From the NCBI GenBank assembly GCA_948474755.1, contig CAOLHI010000056.1:620001-684000 (forward strand): DNA of 64,000 nucleotides, given 5' to 3'. A program made the translations under genes and the position numbers. Of this stretch, positions 21,005-31,959 are shown piece by piece. This DNA comes from Ctenosaura bakeri (lineage: Eukaryota; Chordata; Lepidosauria; Squamata; Iguanidae). Position 1 is the first letter of the stretch. Every line of letters starts with the position of its first letter. The notes under the pieces were generated by a model. The model was not told the DNA's origin and ran no database searches. It saw only the letters and a program-made list of their open reading frames with translations.

Positions 21005-21580
21005 TTTCTTGGAGATATCTATCATGCCTCCATCCCAGGACTCAGACAGGACTGTTCACAACCTGACAGCACAGAGACATGAACGGGATAATACTTACTG
21101 CAGCCAACGTAAGTGAAAAAGGGAGAGCCTGTGAGACTCGGAGCATTTATATAGTATTGACGCATCAATTAGGCAAACAGCTGCGGGAGGCTGTCAGCCC
21201 ATATAAACAGGGAAAGGGATGGGAAGAAGCCATTACAGACAACTGATCTTATCAGTGGAAGAAGCATGCCTCACATTCAGATCTCTTGCTTGTGTTTCTG
21301 GAAACCATGACCCTTGCCTTGTGTATGGACTTCACTGCTGGATTGTTGCTCTGGATTTACTACAAACTTGGACCGCAACACAACTACCGATAACTTGCTA
21401 ACAAGCTGTTACAAATTTTGCTGGTGGCTACTGATAAAAGACTCTAACTAGGGAGCTATAAGCTTTGGCTGGCTGCTAGCATAGGACAATATCCTTTAAA
21501 GTTCTGACTAAAACCTGCGGTAGAATCACTGCCTCATCAATGTTGGAGTCACAAGATGCCCTGTGCCACCAGCTTCCATT
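21005..21580 (+). repeat. UNK1 repeat, split by LTR-H 4
   Basis: TTTCTTGGAGATATC (to 21019) continues after the LTR as ATATCCTTTAAAGTTCTGAC, matching CCTTGGATAGCTCCTTTAAA of the other UNK1 copies. The LTR therefore inserted into a pre-existing UNK1. Confidence 0.5.
21020..21488 (+). mobile_element. LTR-H solo LTR 4
   Basis: Perfect 5-bp duplication ATATC (21015-21019, 21489-21493). 469 bp from TATCATGCCTCC (TG mutated to TA) to CATAGGACA. Promoter-like TTATATAG near 21147 and CATATAAAC near 21200. This copy defines the family borders. Confidence 0.8.
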
Positions 21581-22678
21581 GTTTAAAAGTAACTAAAGGA
21601 TACAGCTGAAAAAGAGGTGAAGTCGTGAGCCCCCATTAAGTTACAGCTCTAATGTAAGGTAAATATATACTTTCATAGTTGGGGGAGAGGAAGAATCACC
21701 AGCAATCCGTTGCTTGTAACTAGTTACTTCCAAGCTCTGAACTGTCGTCCTGGGCACCATTCTTTACAAGGCAAATTTCCCCGCAAACTCTGTAGCAACT
21801 GCATGAGGCTGCAGACTGCAATGGTATGGATTTGTTCCAAACGCTGCAACGCTAACAGTGCACAACATCTGGGGGCTGAATGTGGGGCTGGAAACCAATC
21901 ATGACACTCCCTGGTGGTTAGATGGGAAGAAATATGTTATTTAGAGGAGTATGGACAATTTTAACAGTGATTCCCTCTTTATGTATGCATACAAATGCAC
22001 GTTATGTGGAAAGTGTCAGGAAATTTCAGGGCAGAAACATCGACAGTTCAGGGGTGCAGTCCCATAGCCCCTTACTGAAGTTTAGGGGAGCTGCAGTCCC
22101 AGACATTGAGAGTGTGACAGCTTGCCTGCCTCAGGAGACGAGTTTTGAGGCTCTTGTATTTCTTGGTTCACCTTTCTTTTTCCCCCCAACATAAATCTCT
22201 GCGCATTTACTCAGGAGCAAGGTCTGCAGTGTGCAGTACCAGATAAGCCTGTACAAGATCCAAACCTTTGCCAACAGATTCTAGAAGCGCTTTGACTGAG
22301 AAGTCTCATCAAAATAGAAAATAACCAGTGCCCAGCTTGCCTGACCCAGAGTTTCTCCCACTTGGCTGTTCTTCAGAAGGGAGGACAAAGACACACATCT
22401 CAAGATGCTGAAAATATCATCTGTCCTTTAGTCGAAAAGTCCAGTCTGTTTAAGCCTATGGGTATCTTTTTTTCTCTCATAAGAAAATAAAACAACATCA
22501 CCCTTTGCTCATGTGTTTTTCAATCACCCAGTAAATGCTTTTGGAGTTTTGATTCTAAGTGGATATGGGCAGCCCACAGTCAACGTCCAACACAATGTCG
22601 TGTTCTGTTTGTGTGTATTTTCCTTTCACGATTCTGTCTAGCCCCCTGAAGAAGGCCTTAAGAGTACCAAAAGACTGA
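21581..22678. other. low-copy sequence, nothing recognised
   Basis: 1.1 kb of average composition. Open frames at 21710-21904 and 21922-22194 show no family resemblance and no splice context. Confidence 0.45.
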
Positions 22679-22880
22679 GGTCCTTTCTGCACTACACAGT
22701 TCTGGTGCTATTATTCAGTTTTCAACATTCTGTGGAATTATGGGTTTTGTAGTTTCCTGAGGCCAAAGAGCTCTCTGGCTGGGAATTCTAAACGCCCTTC
22801 CCTAAACTGCAAACCCCAAGATTCCATAGGATGTTGAAAGTGGAACAAGAGCACTATAACAGTGTAGAGTGGAAATGGCC
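22679..22880. mobile_element. PAL MITE, long form
   Basis: Ends GGTCCTTTCTGCAC / GAGTGGAAATGGCC, 202 bp, flanks TGA/AGA not matching. Confidence 0.8.
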
Positions 22881-23340
22881 AGAAATATGTTGGAAACATT
22901 TTTAGATGTGTCTCTTATTCCATTTCTGGATTTCATCAGAGGCTTTATTTGTTCTGAGCCAGTCTAGTATCTCATTGAAGACATCTAATCAGGCCAGTTA
23001 CAGGCCCTTGGCTTCACCGGCAAGCTGAATAGCCCAGGTCACCCCCTTCCCATAGCCTCAGACCTTGCAGCCTGCTGGGCCTTGGTTGGTGGTACCCAGC
23101 ACGCATAATGCCTGATACTTTCACTCTCATTTAACTCATTCCCCTCCAACAGAGGGATGCTTGGCTCACTTTGTTTGGTCTGGGGAGTTCCGGAGAAGAG
23201 AAGATTAAGAGGAAGCAATGTAGTAGCTGTTACGTGTCAAGAGAGCTATCCCAACCCAGGCTGGCTAGGGAATTATGGAAGCTGTAGTCCAAAAAGCTGC
23301 TTGCTCAAACTTTGGTCTTTCTTAAGGGGATGCAGACTAG
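22881..23340. other. low-copy sequence, nothing recognised
   Basis: No repeat or coding signal apart from the PAL borders on both sides. Confidence 0.45.
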
Positions 23341-23544
23341 GGCCATTTCCGCACTAGCCTGTTATAGCACTATGATTCCACTTGCAACATCCTATGGAAT
23401 CCTGGGGTTTGCAGTTTTGGGAGGGGTCATCCGGCACCACCAACCAAGGCCAAGCTGGCCCCTCCCGAAACTGCAAACCCCAGGATTCCATAGGATGTTG
23501 CAAGTGGAATCATAGCGCTATAACAGGCTAGTGCAGAAATAGTC
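23341..23544. mobile_element. PAL MITE, short form with enlarged centre
   Basis: Ends GGCCATTTCCGCAC / GTGCAGAAATAGTC with a perfect TAG duplication (23338-23340, 23545-23547). A loop of about 30 bp (GCACCACCAACCAAGGCC) interrupts the usual centre. Confidence 0.85.
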
Positions 23545-23604
23545 TAGAAGAATAAGAATCACAGAATCATAGTGTTGGAAGAGACCACTGAAGGCTATTA
23601 GCAG

Positions 23605-23690
23605 ACAACAACAACAACTTCTTCTTTTTCTCCTTCTCCTCTTCCTCCTCCTCCTTCTCATCATCATCATCATCATCATCATCATCAGTC
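23605..23690. repeat. compound trinucleotide microsatellite
   Basis: AAC, then TTC/TCC, then about ten CAT units. Confidence 0.9.
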
Positions 23691-23701
23691 TCACAGAGCA
23701 T

Positions 23702-23933
23702 GAGAGACAGTGCAGTGTAGTGGTTTGAGCATTGGACTATTACTCTGGATACCAGGTTTCAGATCCCTATCATGAAAACCTACTTGATGACTTTGGGCAA
23801 GTCACACTCTCTTAACCTCAGAAAAAGGCCAAGGCAACTGCTCTCTAGCCAAATCTTGCCAAGAAAACTCTATAGTAGATTCCACTTAGAATCGCTGTAA
23901 GTCGGAAACGACTTGAAAGCACACAGCCACAAC
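23702..23933 (+). mobile_element. Sauria-type SINE, near full length
   Basis: Plus-strand order is tRNA-like head (GTGTAGTGGTTTGAGCATTG), body GGCAAGTCACACTCTC, then tail GTAAGTCGGAAACGACTTG. The tail resembles the Bov-B LINE 3' end, as reported for Sauria SINEs. Confidence 0.88.
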
Positions 23934-23974
23934 TCTTTTGTAAAAATAAGAAAAAGAAGAATTTTGGCAGTCCC

Positions 23975-24070
23975 TTATACAGCTCTTTTAAAGTTCAGAC
24001 TAAAATCTGGAACAGAGTAAGTGCCTCATTGGTACTGGATGACATCACTGCGTTCCTGCAGAAAGTCACC
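23975..24070 (+). repeat. UNK1 repeat fragment
   Basis: CTCTTTTAAAGTTCAGACTA and the following GTGCCTCATTGGTACTGGAT parallel the 21490-21580 copy. Confidence 0.45.
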
Positions 24071-24755
24071 TTGGGCTGAGGGGTAAAAGAGTGTTTGGAA
24101 GGATGGGTCAAGTTTTTCTTTTCTGCAGTACAATACCACACAAGACAAGACCACATTGATCATTCAGCAGCTTCACAATTTGCAACCAGAAATGCAGCCA
24201 CACTCCACATCTCTCCTAATTCCTATTTCCAGTCTTGATTTGTTTTCCAGTGCCGTCATTCCTATAGTCAGAGCCTTCCTTTTCTTATTTTTTAAGCTCA
24301 GACTGAAGACTCCCGGTCCTTAAGCATCAGCTGTGATACTTGCATAAGAGCACCAAATATATTGAGATTAGTAGTGTGTGAGAATCAGAGGCGGCGGAAG
24401 GGGATTTCATGAAGTGGAACAGTCAACACTGAAATGGGACTGAAGCAAGCATTTGCTATTTCACTGGCATGTATAAAACATTTCTCACCAGCCGTCTGCA
24501 TGGTAGCTTCTGTACTTCCTTTATGCATAAACCTAACAGGATATTGTTAACGGAAAGCAATTTTGTCTCCAAGGGGAAAGAGTTGGAGAGTTTCCAGTGA
24601 GAGACAGGACTGTTTTCTGTTCTCTTGCTTGGCTCTCCCCCTCCCCAAAATAGAAAACAATGGCTGTCCGAGAGATGACGAAACATGCTTCTTTAGAGCC
24701 CAGATTCAAAACCACACCTCCATAGCCCAGAATGCTCCAGCACATAAACAGAGTG
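24071..24755. other. low-copy sequence, nothing recognised
   Basis: No terminal repeats. A frame at 24563-25054 runs into the adjacent hAT and is not credible. Confidence 0.45.
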
Positions 24756-25097
24756 CTCTAGTACAATGGTTCCTAGCTTGGGGTCAAAGGACTCCTGAGG
24801 GTTTGGTGTCCAGCAGCAGGGGGTCCATGAAGCTCTGCTGCCAGACACCAACACCACCAGCAGTAACAGGGATATGGCAGTGTGTGTGTGTGTGTGCCAA
24901 AGCTGCTCCCCGTTTGAAAATGAGGGAGCAGTCTGGGCATGTGCACATGCCTGCAGCCATGTTCTTTTTGTCCGGAACACAGAGCGTGGGTGCTGAGGAA
25001 CATGGCATCTGCAAATTAGGAGGCAGTTTTGGCCTGCTCCTTCCACCGCCATGACCCTGACAAAAGGGACATGGTGGCAGGTGTATGCATGTGTCCA

Positions 25098-25270
25098 AAC
25101 TTATGAGTCTGGAGACCAGGGTTTGAATTCCCACTCGGCCATGGAAACCCACTGGGTGAAGCCAGGCAAGTCACATCCTCTCAGCCTCAGATTGGTTGCA
25201 AAGGCAACCAATCTTGCCAAGAAAACCTCCATGACAGGATTGCCTTAGGGTTGCCCTAAGTCAGTTTTCA
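25098..25270 (+). mobile_element. Sauria-type SINE, 5' truncated
   Basis: TTTGAATTCCCACTCGGCCA (B-box area) through AGTCACATCCTCTCAGCCTC to a decayed tail. Confidence 0.8.
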
Positions 25271-25317
25271 AAGGGGAGAGGTGTGATGGCTAGAAAGAAC
25301 CTTTCCAGGCAGCAGCA

Positions 25318-25512
25318 CTTTGTTGTTGCATGCCTTCAAGTCACTTCTGACTCATGGCAACCCTAAGGTGGCAACCTATCACAAGTTTTTTTTTTTTGCA
25401 AGACTTTTTTAGAGGGGGTTTGCTTTTGCCTTCCTTTGAAGCTGAGAGAATGTGATTTCCCCAAGGTCACCCAGTGTCCAAGCAGGGATTTGGATCCTAG
25501 CCACCAGAAGCT
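25318..25512 (-). mobile_element. Sauria-type SINE
   Basis: Opposite orientation to the neighbour. Tail GTTGTTGCATGCCTTCAAGT, body with a T-run expansion at 25387-25398, head decayed near 25500. Confidence 0.8.
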
Positions 25513-25769
25513 ATAACTAAAAAAAAATGAATCTAAATTGAAATTTTTAAATATTTGAGTCTTGAGCCTTGGATGTCCCCAGGAACAAACTATATTTACA
25601 GGGGGTCCCCGGTAAAGAAAAGGTTAAGAACCATTGCTCTAGAAAGCAAGTTGGCTTTGTTCATTTTCAATGTAGGGCAGATACCTTCTAAGGCCTGTCC
25701 AACTCCTGTAAGTGCATTTCAGCCTGTCTTTTTTCAGTGAGTGGAATCAAGAGGGCAGCATGGACCCCC

Positions 25770-25945
25770 AAATTAGTGGGGCACTTAATCCACTCTGGGT
25801 TTCAGTCTGAACTTTGAGGTGTCCAAGTTGCTGAGTTCAACACATAGCAACTGAATGGCTTCAGCACCTTGGAGAGCCTTCTTAAAGTTCAGACTAAACC
25901 CCACTGACATGGACATTCCCAAGTACCATTGGAAGGGGGCAAATT
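25770..25945 (+). repeat. UNK1 repeat
   Basis: Longest UNK1 copy. AGCACCTTGGAGAGCCTTCT, TTAAAGTTCAGACTAAACCC and CCACTGACATGGACATTCC are shared with the other copies. It ends against a T/A-rich LINE tail. Confidence 0.5.
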
Positions 25946-26321
25946 CTTTTTTTTAAAAAAAATATTTTTTATTAAACTCACAAAATCAATAAAACAATTA
26001 ATCAGATCAAATAACAAATTTTGATACATATTGCATTAGAACGTATTAAATTTAAACTTCAGAAGAAATTTTGCTGCTCTCTACTACAGATCCGACATCC
26101 CTAATATCCCTATTCCCCAATCAACTTCCTTCTCTAAAATTTAAGGGTGCTTAATTATTTCCATTTCTATTTTGGGTCATATTCTAATTCTTCTGAAGCT
26201 ATATATCTCTTATGTATAATCAGTTAGTGTTTCTCTCATTTTAAAAGATTTCATAGAATTGTTATATTCTCACAAAAATTTTGATAAACATCAGAAAAAA
26301 CTACAATATACTTAACATGTA
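25946..26321 (-). mobile_element. probable L1 3' UTR
   Basis: TTTTTTTTAAAAAAAATA followed by TTTTTTATTAAAC: read on the minus strand, this is an AT-rich 3' UTR with TTTAATAAAAAA and a poly(A). No ORF2 sequence visible. Confidence 0.45.
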
Positions 26322-26785
26322 TACAGTCCTCCCTCTACATTTGTGGGTTTGACCTTCATGGATTTGATTATTTGCAAGGCATGTGCTTGCCTTTCTTCCC
26401 ATTTTCCTCCTCCCATTCCCTTGCATTCCTCACCCCAGGCTTGTCAGGCTTTTGTTGCAAAATTGATGTTTTTTTCTTTTGGGGTGAGTAAGCCCCCCTC
26501 CCACTGCTGGAGGTGTGTCCTCTCTCCCATGTGGCTGCAACTTTCTGCTGCATAATGGCTCCTGACTGGTCAGTTTCTCTCTTTGCTCCTATTCCTCTCT
26601 TTTCAAGATAGCGGCTGAAAGTAACTAGAAGGGAAGAACTAGGCTCTTCCCCTTTGAAGGGAACAGCTCTTTTTTCTCCCTTGAGGCCAGAGTCAAAGGA
26701 ATGGGGAGGGGGAGCTCTGAAGGGGAATAGCAAATGTGGGAGTTATTCATAATTTTTCTACTTTTGCAAGGGTTTTGTGCCCCTC

Positions 26786-27957
26786 TGTTACCCTGTAAGT
26801 TAGGGGTCCTGGGAGGGGCACCCAAATAACCAAATAAAAACACAAGTTGGGGGAATTTAACTCGAGCACTCTCTCAGCTAAACGAGAGGCAGGGTAACGT
26901 TAGCAAGGATCTTTAACCCTATGTATACAGCGTCAGGTCAGAGAGCAGGCAAGCAAGTTTAAAAGTAACAAAAATAACAGTTTTATTGAAAGGTAAACAG
27001 CAAATAAAACAACACACACTAGCTAACTTGGAAGCAGAAATGGAGAGCTTAGGGAATGGGTGATACGACACCTTGTCTCATAGTCCTGGAGAGAAAGATG
27101 GGGTTCCAAGAAGGGAGGCAGACTCAGATGTGGAGAACCGAGGGGAAAACTTCACTGGACAGAGGGGCAGCAAGGCGGAATGGAAGTCCAGGGTGATCCA
27201 AGGAAGTCCCAAAAGTGGGGACTCTTTATAGGGTGGAGTTTACCTACAGGCTATATTATGTTTGGTGAGAACAAAGGAAATTTGGAGCTGGACAAAGGAG
27301 TTGGAAAAGGTCAGATTTTGCACAATGGGCTTAGCTCTTAATGACAATAGTGTGGCCGGTACGTTGATGGCCCGATATAGAGGAATGGCTTGGCTCTCGG
27401 CCGAGTGGCTTTTTCTTAGAAAAGTTTACTAATGGCTTCTCCATTTACATATGTATTGGAGATCCTACAACCTAACTAGCTAATGAATAGTAGTAACTTC
27501 TTAACTCACCATCTTCTGATGGAGCATGGTGAGAGAGAGGAAGAAGAAGCAAAAATGGAGGAGAAGAGAGAGAGCTGAAAGGAGTCTCCTTCTTTTATAA
27601 GACTGATGACCCAAGCAACTGTCTTGGGTCACATGATCTGATCACCTGAACACCAAAGGTATTTATGATCAGGCAATTAAATGACAGAAAGGCAAATGGT
27701 GGAGCTTTGGCATGCAAAGAGAAAGGTAGCCCAATGCTAGCTATTCCCACTTGTTCTAAAAACAAGATGGGGAGGAGAGAGAATGCTGGAATTTTCCCAA
27801 CACAACCATTAATGGCCGCACCTCAGATGTGCTGGTCCGGTGGACCTCTGCAAACACGTGGAACAGGGTGGCAGGGAAAGGTCAAGCAAAGGCCAAATTA
27901 CTTGATATCAAAAGGATATCTAGTGCTCTCACCAGACATACCATAACCGTGATAACA
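26786..27957 (-). mobile_element. LTR-B solo LTR 1, inserted in MAR 2 and carrying LTR-C
   Basis: In plus coordinates TGTTACCCTG...GTGATAACA, flanked by CCTC/CCTA. Matches the LTRs at 43285-44153 and 62703-63572. About 115 bp are missing where LTR-C sits. The minus strand has CCACCCTATAAAG (27230-27242) as promoter and AATAAA near 26980-26985. Confidence 0.8.
27414..27802 (-). mobile_element. LTR-C fragment nested in LTR-B
   Basis: Shares about 390 bp with 48955-49376, ending in GAATTTTCCCAACA. Its outer left part and about 115 bp of host LTR-B are both missing, so a deletion followed insertion. TTATAAAAG on the minus strand near 27592. Confidence 0.7.
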
Positions 27958-27988
27958 CCTAACCCTGGCAAATGTGGAGGGGCTACTG

Positions 27989-28442
27989 AATTTAACACTC
28001 AAAGTTACTTAGTATAGGCTGGAGTAATACCTAAACCATTTTCAAATTATCTAGTATGATTAGAAATTAGTTTTAACTCTCCCACTGCAGCTAGTTCCCC
28101 CCAGTGCCTTTCCCATGGGTGGAGCTATCAAAAAATCATTTCTCATCACATTTCCAATGTTTAGGTGTGTTATTGTTAGTCACCTTAGCAATTTGAGTTG
28201 GTGAGATGGAGGGGGATGAATCCTTTCTGGACTGTACCTGCTTTTCTGGGCTGTATCACTTCAGGTTGACGAAGCTTGGGATTGATACAGGTTGGATTTC
28301 ACAGTGCTTTTCCACCTGCTTCTGAGGCTAAAATAGAGATGTGGGGTTGACAGCAGCTTGGAATTGCTTTCCCATCTCTTCTTGTGGGCTGAGATGGCAA
28401 CACCTCTCTGGACAAATCTTACCACGAATCTTAGTTTCTCTT
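27989..28442. other. low-copy sequence, nothing recognised
   Basis: No terminal repeats, SINE boxes or credible frames. Confidence 0.4.
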
Positions 28443-29089
28443 AGTGTTTCAAATCTTTTTATTGAAAATTTTCAGTTCAAAATTCAACAAGTCCCTTTCA
28501 TTCATATCCCAAATAGAAAATTCAAACGATAATAAAGTAAATTTAACACAGAAAATACTCATTTATCCTACTATACATCTCAGATATCCTCAACTGTACC
28601 TTATATACAAAAACAACATAACATCGTATTTCTCTCACCTTCCTCGTTTCCCCTCTTTTAATTATCCTTTTATATATGAACTTGTTTATTCAAATCTAAT
28701 CAATCTCCAATCTTTCGGTGATGGCCTAAAAAACAAACAAAAATAACCACACTCTTCCCTTATTTTCTTTTCTCTATGCTAGCTGGTTCTTCCTCAGATT
28801 TTTCAGTCCAATGATACCCCGAACATCCCTTACATGTTACTCTGCTTGCTTACACAATTATCGATTTCGCTAAATTTCCCTTTTCTTCTCCCTAGGTCTT
28901 CTTTATCTCTCTATTCCCATTCTCTTCTTTATATATTCTTTTTCTTTGAGTGAACCTTTAATTTACTCCATTATTATCCTTTAACTTTTCTTCCCTTCTA
29001 GGGAAAAGGCCACTTTACTCTTGCTAAGAGTTAACCTTTAATATACACCTCAGCTACTCCCTTATTCCTTTAGTAGCCATCGTCTCCTC
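28443..29089 (-). mobile_element. probable L1 3' UTR
   Basis: Begins CTTTTTATTGAAAATTTTC (minus: GAAAATTTTCAATAAAAAG) and remains T/C-rich and A-poor for about 600 bp, as in a reverse-oriented L1 3' UTR. Borders approximate. Confidence 0.45.
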
Positions 29090-29132
29090 TTAGGGGTACC
29101 ACAAATCAGAAACAACTTGAAGACAAACAACA
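29090..29132 (+). mobile_element. Sauria SINE 3' tail fragment
   Basis: GGGGTACCACAAATCAGAAACAACTTGAAG parallels the SINE tail. Confidence 0.5.
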
Positions 29133-29435
29133 GCAGGAACAAGTTAGGTGATTTTTGTGCATGGGTGACTTGCAACACGTAGCAACTGAATTGAGTAAAC
29201 TAAAATGAAGTGCGCCATATGTGCAATGACACTGCATGTTCACCTCTGCTTTGATAATTTTCAACTGAATATGGACGTTGGGTCATGGCCAAGGAGGAAC
29301 AACCACATGCATAAGGGAGCGTATCATAAAACAGGATGTCAGCTGTATATCTCCAATTAGGCAAGAAATGTAGGACATAAATAAATATAAATAAAATAAA
29401 ATAATACCCTGGAAAGGAAGAAAGCCTCTTTAGGA

Positions 29436-30219
29436 CAGTGGTTCTCAACCTTCCTAATGCCGCGACCCTTTAATAGAGTTCCTCATGTTGTGGTGACCCC
29501 CAACCATAAAATTATTTATTTATTATTTACAATGCCTCCCCCCCCCCGGCAAAGGCTGCCTCGTTGGCCAGGAATGGAGGGGGTGGGCAGGGAGGGAAAG
29601 AGGAGTCGCGCGTCTCCCCCAGGAAAAAACTCAGAGAACCCGCCCGGGCTCTGCTTCTGCTTCGCTCTCATTTCCGATGGGGGGGAAGCGTGGGAAAAGT
29701 TTCCAGAGTGTCGACCCTGGCTGGAGGGGGGAGGAATCCCAGCGCCTTTGTCTTTTGTACCAGGAGCAGCTCGTCCCCCAGAAAAGTGCTGCCTTGCGGC
29801 CTCCCGGCCCTTCCGCAGCACCCCGCTCCATGGCGAGTGGGGCAGGGGCCATGGCGAGGAGGGGGCCTGCCCCCCGTGCTGCTGCTGCCCCCCAAGCTGG
29901 CCCATCAGATGGGAGGTTCTTCCGGTAGTGGAGAAGGGGAGCGATTTCAGTCCCTTTGAACAGAGGGCAGGAGGACATGAGTGTGTGGCTCATGCTTGCT
30001 CACCACCACTCCTGCCGTGCCGACGCTGTGGCCTCATGCGCTCCCGCCAAAGGGGGCAGGAGGACGCGAGCGTGTGGCTTGCGCTTGTGCACCACCGCCG
30101 AGGAGGGAATGGAGCCTAAGACCATCAGAAATACGTATTTTCCAATGGTCTTAGGTGACCCCTGTGAAAGGGTCATTCGACTCCCAAAGGGGTCGCGACC
30201 CACAGGTTGAGAACTGCTG
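29436..30219. mobile_element. SPIN-family hAT element with GC-rich internal filler
   Basis: Left end CAGTGGTTCTCAACCTTCCT and right end GGTTGAGAACTGCTG, with the diagnostic arms GTGGTGACCCCCAACCATAA (29490-29509) and GGTCTTAGGTGACCCC (30148-30163), are those of SPIN/URR1 elements (hAT). 8-bp flanks CTTTAGGA/CTTTAGGG (29428-29435, 30220-30227). Positions 29530-30110 are GC-rich and not part of the usual short SPIN MITE. Overlapping long frames in this filler are not supported as genes. Confidence 0.85.
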
Positions 30220-30227
30220 CTTTAGGG

Positions 30228-30605
30228 ACTAACATTAAAGATTCTGGACTCATAGGCCATTGAAATCTATCGCAAGTTATCCAGATTTTCAGCAGTAATT
30301 CTCCTGATCTGCATTCTGCCCTTTTCTGTATGATTTTCTCCTATATCCTCCAACAAACTGAAAATACATACAAAGCATTCAAATGGCTTGTGCCACATCT
30401 GGGCAGCTGATCCACTGCTATAGGGGTGGCAAATTCACCCTTGACCTCACTCACTGCAGCTAATCCCCCAACTGCTCTGAGTTGTATGAGGAGCTCTATT
30501 GTCACTGAACCTCAGAAGAAATAGATCTGGCACCAGGAGACCATTTGCACAGCTGGGAGAAGAGCAAGAGAGATCCCACACATCCACAAAGTAAAATGTG
30601 GTCTA
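30228..30605. other. low-copy sequence, nothing recognised
   Basis: Unremarkable composition between SPIN and a TACC copy. Confidence 0.4.
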
Positions 30606-31184
30606 TATCTCCTTGGATTGTCCCAGTCTGGTAGGGGTAGTCCTCATTATTTCTTTCTCCTTTCCCTTTTTTTCCTGCTGCTTTTAAAATGTTTCAGTTT
30701 TTGGCCATTTCCGCCCTACACCTGTTAATAGTGCTGTTATTCCACTTTCAACATCCTCTGGAATCCTGGGCTTTGCAGTTTAGGGAGGGGCATTTAAAAT
30801 CCTCAGCCAGAGAACTCTTTGGCCTCAGTAAATGACCAACCCCAGAATTCCACAGAATGCTGAAAGTGGAATAATAGCACTATAACAGTGTAGTACGTAA
30901 ATGCCATTTCTTTCTTCCACCTCCTTTCCCCCTTTATCTTCAATTTTAATTCAGTTGCTGCAAGATGAGTACAAATTGCAAAAGTCCTTTGCACTCAGTT
31001 CACAGAGCAGGACGGTAGGACATGAGAGGACAGAATTTTGCCCTTCCCTGTAGTCTCAGGCAAAAGCAAACTGCTGCAGCCTCTCCTAGCTTATGAGTTC
31101 TTCCTTATTAACAACTTTTGCCCTCTTGACTGTAGCTTGGCCACACATGTGCTGGTTTCCATCTCTGAAAGCTTGGTGGATGTG
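30606..31184 (-). mobile_element. TACC element 4, split by PAL
   Basis: Minus-strand copy. CTGCTTTTAAAATGTTTCAG is interrupted by PAL 30703-30905 and continues with TGCAGCCTCTCCTAGC and GACAGAATTTTGCCCTTCC. Ends are decayed (TTGGTGGATGTGG at the right). Confidence 0.6.
30703..30905. mobile_element. PAL MITE, long form
   Basis: Ends GGCCATTTCCGCCC / GTACGTAAATGCC, palindromic throughout, inside TACC 4. Confidence 0.8.
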
Positions 31185-31959
31185 GATCTATGGCATGGCC
31201 TGGTGCAACTCTGTTCCATATTAAAGTCGCAAGCCCTTTGGATTCAGCCTCAATTGCTCTTTTTCAGTGCATTTTATTCAAATTAGAAGGTCGAAACAAA
31301 ACTGATTTCCCTCTCCACTCCCCCCGCCTCCCTTTGAACTGGGTTGAATGAACATATTATTATGACCTCCCTCTCTTTCTCTCCTTCTCTTTTCTCATTT
31401 ACAAAGGAAATGCACCACCCTGATAGTATAGCATGCACCAAATCAATGAAATATTCTGAATTTCCTATTCATTAAGCCCCTAAAGCAGTATGTGTAAATT
31501 CTTTTCCTTTAATTACACACCTCAGGGATGTACAAGCCAAAAAAAAAAAAAGGGAAGTCAGTCAGACAAAAAGCCAGATCTCTGCCAAAAGAGAGTGGGG
31601 GAAAACCCATTGAACTGGTAAACATTTATTTTCAGCTGGGAAGTCTGCTATTAATTCATATAGTGACTTTCCCAGCCGGAATAATGAGCCACGCTGAGTA
31701 AACCAAACATTTGGAGGAGCAAAGATGTGCTGTTGGAAATGGACCTCTGTTTTCAGGATATGTCCAGACCAGAGTTGGAATTATTATTTTGTTTTTCCTC
31801 AGAAGATTTGGAGGTCAAAGATTCCACAGATATTCACCAAAAGTGCTGGATACTTGGCATATGTTCACAATGTCTTTCATCTCTACAGTGAGATCAACAG
31901 GATCCCATTTGATCTCTGATTTTAGGCATCTCCAACTGTAGATGTTGGTCAGTATTTCA
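31185..31959. other. low-copy sequence
   Basis: Repeat-poor apart from an A-run near 31538. Contains a non-repetitive AT-rich portion (31440-31700), but no coding frame or known motif is supported. Confidence 0.4.

Larger units (their letters stand above)
24764..25636. mobile_element. hAT-like element G1 carrying two SINEs
   Basis: Ends CAATGGTTCCTAGCTTGGGG and AGGTTAAGAACCATTG are inverted and flanked by CTCTAGTA/CTCTAGAA (24756-24763, 25637-25644), an 8-bp duplication with one mismatch. A related 5' part recurs at 59008. No transposase frame. Confidence 0.7.
26324..27988. mobile_element. MAR 2, host of LTR-B and LTR-C
   Basis: Left end CAGTCCTCCCTCTACATTTG after TA (26322-26323), right end CAAATGTGGAGGGGCTACTG at 27988 (right TA mutated to AA). 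Without the LTR it is about 490 bp, like MAR 1. Confidence 0.78.

Noticed and set aside
29457..30119. 220-codon open frame on the plus strand and several overlapping frames
   Set aside because: Lies entirely in the GC-rich filler of a SPIN element. Equally long frames exist on the other strand and no domain is recognisable.
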